Shown here: piece by piece, positions 13,466 to 16,430 of the stretch
Numbering within the stretch: the first letter of the stretch is position 1
Layout: every line of letters starts with the position of its first letter
Assembly: GCA_020051815.1 (NCBI GenBank)
Contig: JAGVQF010000030.1
Location: 1-16,430, forward strand
Origin: Candidatus Saganbacteria bacterium
Lineage (GTDB): Bacteria > Margulisbacteria > WOR-1 > O2-12-FULL-45-9 > XYB2-FULL-48-7
Length of the DNA: 16,430 bases
Direction of reading: 5' to 3'
Translations under genes and position numbers: made by a program
The notes under the pieces: model-generated
What the model was told of the DNA's origin: nothing
Seen by the model: only the letters and a program-made list of their open reading frames with translations
Databases searched by the model: none

Positions 13466-14489
13466 TATCGAAAAGTCTCTTTTAGAGATTGAAAAGGGCC
13501 TGCGGCTTGAAAAATGCAAAAAATGCGGCTGCATGAAAGACGCCATCGATTGCCTGGGGCAGATTCTCCAGGTCTCAAATGAGCGCTTTCGGCAAGGGCG
13601 GGAAAAAATGAAACCCATCGAATATACGTGCCTTGGCTGTAATTATTGTTTCGCGGCGGCGGCCATGAATTTTCTGCCGGAAGCATTCTGTCCGCCGGCG
13701 GCCGGAGAATATCATGTCCTTGGCGGAGGCGTTTCGCGCCCGGTCGCGGTTTCGACGCTGGCGAGCGTTGGGCTGGCTGAAACCCTGGCCGATGCGAAAC
13801 CGGAATGCCTTTGCCTGGTCGGAAAAACGGAAACCGAAAATATTGGAGTTGAAAAGCTTGTAAAAAACACGATTACTAAGCCTGATCTGCGTTTCCTCAT
13901 GGTCGCAGGGAGAGATCCGGACGGCCATCAAAGCGGGAAAACACTCATGGCGCTATCAAAAGATGGGGTTGATAAAGACATGAAGGTCATCGGTTCTCCG
14001 GGCAGGCGCCCCATTCTTAAAAATCTTGCGCCTTCAGAAGTCGACGCTTTCCGCAAGCAAGTCCGGATTGTGGATATGATAGGCTGTGAAGACCCCGAGG
14101 CAATTATGAAAAAGATTAAAGAGCTCGCTATTAATACTTCCGCAACTTGCGGCTGCGGTCATTGTTCAGAAACCGTTCCGGCAATTGAAGCGCGCCGGCC
14201 TGAAAAACATAAAATGGACAAGAAAGGGTATTTTGTAATCATCCCTTCCCGCGATAAGAACGCCATAACTGTTGAACACTTTGCCTATGACAATAAACTG
14301 CTCCATGTCATCCGCGGAAGAGACGCCCGGTCGATCTATTCAACCATTATCAAGCGGGGCTTCGTTTCGGAATTGGATCACGCGGCTTACTTGGGCAGCG
14401 AGCTCGCGAAAGCGGAAATAAGCGTTGAGCATGAATTCAAATATACTCAAGACAAAGCGCTTGAAGGCAGGATGGGCAATGAGAAATAA
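13449..14489 (+). CDS. MtrA-like corrinoid-binding protein with Cys-rich N-terminus and DUF4346 C-terminus
   Basis: A 346-residue soluble protein. Its middle part (about 95-225) resembles MtrA, the cobamide-carrying subunit of methanogen methyl-H4MPT:CoM methyltransferase: TENIGVEKLVKN (129-140), GRDPDGHQSGKT (154-165), VIGSPGRRP, and RIVDMIGCEDPE. His160 corresponds to the motif holding the cobalt-ligand His in MtrA, so a corrinoid is likely. The N-terminus has cysteines CKKCGC (23-28), Cys35, CLGCNYC (61-67) and Cys81, probably an Fe-S or metal site. A CGCGHC cluster is at 234-239. The C-terminal part (KGYFVI, VEHF, IYSTIIKRGFVSELDHAAYLGSELAKAE) fits DUF4346. Function is unknown; inside an arsR operon it could carry methyl groups to or from a metalloid. 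No partner methyltransferase is visible. Confidence 0.8.
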   Translation: MSGENNIEKSLLEIEKGLRLEKCKKCGCMKDAIDCLGQILQVSNERFRQGREKMKPIEYTCLGCNYCFAAAAMNFLPEAFCPPAAGEYHVLGGGVSRPVAVSTLASVGLAETLADAKPECLCLVGKTETENIGVEKLVKNTITKPDLRFLMVAGRDPDGHQSGKTLMALSKDGVDKDMKVIGSPGRRPILKNLAPSEVDAFRKQVRIVDMIGCEDPEAIMKKIKELAINTSATCGCGHCSETVPAIEARRPEKHKMDKKGYFVIIPSRDKNAITVEHFAYDNKLLHVIRGRDARSIYSTIIKRGFVSELDHAAYLGSELAKAEISVEHEFKYTQDKALEGRMGNEK

Positions 14490-14814
14490 AATAGGATGCG
14501 TTATTGGCTTATTTTTAATCATAACTGGAATGAGCTTTGCCGAAAAAGCCCCTGGGCGGGCTGTCGGCGTCGAAAAAATAATTTATGCTCCGAATAAATA
14601 TAAAGGATCAATAAATGTATCCGGCAAGGTCGTAAAGGTTTTCAAGGATAAAAAGGTTTTCCTCCTGGGCTGCGAGGATGCCTGCCTGTATATGCCGGTG
14701 GGCTATAAAGGCAAAATGCCTGAAACGGGAAGACAAATTTCTGTTTGGGGGGAAATACATAAACAAGAAAACGGGAAATTCATTTTTAACGGGACAAGAA
14801 TAAGCCGAATATGA
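14479..14814 (+). CDS. Small exported OB-fold-like protein of unknown function
   Basis: A 111-residue protein; ATG 14479 is chosen because a signal peptide begins there (MRNKIGCVIGLFLIITGMSFA, cleavage near AEK). The longer frame from 14425 would bury it. It overlaps the previous gene by 11 nt. The mature part after about residue 40 looks like a small beta-barrel: GSINVSGKVVKVFKDKKVF, PETGRQISVWGEIH, GKFIFNGTRIS. This is the strand pattern of OB-fold periplasmic proteins. A CEDAC pair (Cys65, Cys69) could bind a metal or metalloid. I do not recognise the family. Its place between a corrinoid-like protein and a membrane protein suggests a periplasmic partner of the transport step. Confidence 0.7.
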   Translation: MRNKIGCVIGLFLIITGMSFAEKAPGRAVGVEKIIYAPNKYKGSINVSGKVVKVFKDKKVFLLGCEDACLYMPVGYKGKMPETGRQISVWGEIHKQENGKFIFNGTRISRI

Positions 14815-15317
14815 ATAAACATATATATTATCCCCTGCTCGCCTTTGTCGTCGTTTTCTTGCTTCATATCGGCTACTCGATGTGGCAGGCGGCGCGTCTT
14901 GCCGGGCAGTGGGCTCAAGTTGAAGGGGGCTCATCACTTTTTCTTTATTTCGGACAACAAAATTATCTGCTTGGATTTTCATATGCTTTGGCGGGGGCAT
15001 TCACGGTTTATGCCATTAATAAGTTTTTCGATAGCCGGGAAAGCGGCCTCATGGGGGCTGCCGGAGGGCTGACGCTTTCAGGAATAATCTGGGCGGGAGC
15101 ATGTTTTCTTCTGGGTTGCTGCGGCTCTCCCATGCTTCCCGTTTACCTTGGACTTTTCGGCCCGTCTTTCTTGGGCTTAACTAAAATTCTTTTACCGATA
15201 GTAACCACCGCTTCAGTTGCGGCCGGGTATGTCTGGCTGGATAAAAGCACGCAAGCCGGCCAATGCAATTGCGCAAAAGGTGGAAAATGTGATGATGCCG
15301 GAGGAACAATAATATGA
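14811..15317 (+). CDS. Four-helix inner-membrane protein with Cys-rich tail, unknown function
   Basis: A 168-residue membrane protein. Likely helices are about 6-25, 42-70, 80-104 and 123-143. Distinctive cysteines lie in helix 3 (Cys98, Cys103, Cys104; ACFLLGCCGSPMLP) and in a soluble C-terminal tail CNCAKGGKC (152-160), which looks like a metal- or metalloid-binding site. The LLGCCGSP stretch in the membrane could be part of a transport path, but I recognise no family (not MerT, MerC or Acr3). Both ends overlap neighbours by ATGA, upstream with the OB-fold protein and downstream with the P-type ATPase. The three are likely made in fixed ratio and may work together. Confidence 0.75.
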   Translation: MNKHIYYPLLAFVVVFLLHIGYSMWQAARLAGQWAQVEGGSSLFLYFGQQNYLLGFSYALAGAFTVYAINKFFDSRESGLMGAAGGLTLSGIIWAGACFLLGCCGSPMLPVYLGLFGPSFLGLTKILLPIVTTASVAAGYVWLDKSTQAGQCNCAKGGKCDDAGGTII

Positions 15318-16430
15318 CTAAGGAGGCCGTCCTATATGTAAAAGACATGGACTGCGAAGACGAGGCAAAGCTGGTCAGAACCGTGCTTGACGGACTCAAG
15401 GGCGTCGAAAGATATGAGATAAATCTCATTTCGCGTCTGGTTAGAATTGCCTATGATACTTCTCTTCTTTCTGTTGGAAGCATTTTAAAAGCCATGGCCA
15501 AAACCGGCCTGGAGACTTCCTTCAAAAAGGAGCAAGCTAAAGAGATGATCTGGTGGAAGGAGCCCCGGATCCTCACACTTTCAATTTGCGGGATCCTCAT
15601 TTTTCTCAATCTCATCTTTGAGCATCTCTTTGGGATTCCTCATGGCGCGGCCGTGTTTTTATATGCGGCGGCGGCGCTCATAGGCGGATATTACCCGGCC
15701 AGGATGGGGCTTTCCGCATTGCTGGCCCGCTCCCCCAATATCAGGACTCTGATGGTGGCGGGCGCGGCAGGAGCCATTGCCTTGGGGCTGTGGGAAGAAG
15801 CCGCGCTGCTGGTCCTTATTTATTCCTTAGGCGACGTGTTGGAAGCGTACGCCGCGGACCGGGTCAGAAACGCGGTCAGGGCGCTTATGGACCTTGCTCC
15901 AAATGAGGCGCTGGTCAAACGAAACGGGGCGGAAATGATGATCCCCCTGGATGATGTAAAGATCGGGGAAACAATGATCATAAAGCCCGGCCAGAAAATC
16001 CCCCTTGATGGAACAGTTTTAAACGGCTCGTCCTCCGTCGACCAGTCTCCTATAACCGGCGAATCCATGCCTGTTGCAAAAGAGATTGGCAATGAGGTCT
16101 TCGCGGGCAGCATAAACCAGAGAGGAACTTTGGAGGTTGAGGTCACTAAGCCATTTGAAGACACAACCTTGGGGAAAATTATTCACTACGTGGAAGAGGC
16201 GGAAGCAAGAAAGTCGAGTTTTCAGAGATTTGGCGAAACTTTTGGACGGTACTATACGCCCCTGATGTTTGCTCTTTCAATCCTTATCATTTTGCTCATG
16301 CCCCTCCTCTTCGGCAACTGGGCAGAATGGTTCTACCGCGGCTTAGTGGTCCTGGTGGTTTCGTGCTCTTGCGGAATCGCGCTTTCCATCCCGGTATCTA
16401 TTGTTGCCGCTATCTCCAATGCCGCGCGGC
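15314..16430 (+). CDS. P1B-type metal/metalloid ATPase with CSC transport motif, 3' end outside window
   Basis: A heavy-metal pump; 372 residues are visible and the phosphorylation (DKTG) and ATP-binding domains lie beyond the edge. An N-terminal HMA-like domain (1-70) has VKDMDCEDEAKL, a single Cys14 where CxxC is usual. Transmembrane helices are at about 86-106, 111-135, 142-160 and 161-180. The actuator domain carries the TGE motif in SPITGES (246-252). Two further helices come at about 313-334 and 342-368. The last contains SCSCGIALSIPVSIV, so the usual CPC transport motif is CSC at 351-353. The rest (IPVSIVAAISNAAR) is standard. CPC is typical of Cu and Zn/Cd pumps; a CSC class has, as far as I recall, been listed as uncharacterised. 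With ArsR upstream, a metalloid is a reasonable substrate guess. Confidence 0.92.
   Translation, partial: MTKEAVLYVKDMDCEDEAKLVRTVLDGLKGVERYEINLISRLVRIAYDTSLLSVGSILKAMAKTGLETSFKKEQAKEMIWWKEPRILTLSICGILIFLNLIFEHLFGIPHGAAVFLYAAAALIGGYYPARMGLSALLARSPNIRTLMVAGAAGAIALGLWEEAALLVLIYSLGDVLEAYAADRVRNAVRALMDLAPNEALVKRNGAEMMIPLDDVKIGETMIIKPGQKIPLDGTVLNGSSSVDQSPITGESMPVAKEIGNEVFAGSINQRGTLEVEVTKPFEDTTLGKIIHYVEEAEARKSSFQRFGETFGRYYTPLMFALSILIILLMPLLFGNWAEWFYRGLVVLVVSCSCGIALSIPVSIVAAISNAAR

Overview
The window reads as one long anaerobic-respiration block on the minus strand (about 12844 down to 1, continuing off the left edge). A second, divergent operon on the plus strand (13070 to beyond 16430) runs off the right edge. 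It is bacterial: compact, overlapping genes with Shine-Dalgarno sites and sigma70-like promoters. A signal-peptide porin ending in Phe implies a Gram-negative envelope. Making heme through siroheme with the radical-SAM enzymes AhbC and AhbD implies an anaerobe. The phylum cannot be fixed from this sequence. Heptamer tandem repeats recall the STRR repeats of cyanobacteria, so a cyanobacteria-sibling candidate phylum is one possibility, but this is only a guess.

Minus strand, in transcription order. (1) 12844-7513: an outer-membrane porin, a small c7-like diheme cytochrome, a four-cluster iron-sulfur subunit and a 1075-residue Tat-exported molybdopterin oxidoreductase of the tetrathionate-reductase (TtrA) type. 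No NrfD/TtrC membrane anchor is present. (2) 7463-6601: tatA and tatC, the export machinery the molybdoenzyme needs. (3) 6570-1: precorrin-2 dehydrogenase, glutamyl-tRNA reductase, hydroxymethylbilane synthase, a CobA-HemD fusion, ahbC, ahbD and the start of a siroheme decarboxylase (ahbA/B). This is most of a route from glutamyl-tRNA to heme b via siroheme; hemL and hemB are not in the window. Together the block makes heme for the cytochrome, exports the molybdoenzyme and supplies its electron carriers.

Plus strand: an ArsR-type repressor with the ELCVC metalloid-sensing motif, a corrinoid-protein-like MtrA/DUF4346 protein with extra cysteine clusters, a small exported OB-fold-like protein, a four-helix membrane protein with a Cys-rich tail, and a P1B ATPase with CSC instead of CPC in its transport helix. 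All junctions overlap, so they are very likely one translationally coupled operon. This is the best candidate in the window for an undescribed (metalloid?) handling system.

The two operons share a 225-bp intergenic region. It holds one good promoter each way, a perfect TGTGA-N6-TCACA palindrome centred on the minus-strand -10 box, and a 10-bp palindrome beside the arsR -10 box. hemC is unusual in carrying three separate 7-bp tandem arrays, a palindromic element and the edge of a large inverted repeat, all read as coding sequence. hemA lacks the usual C-terminal dimerisation domain.
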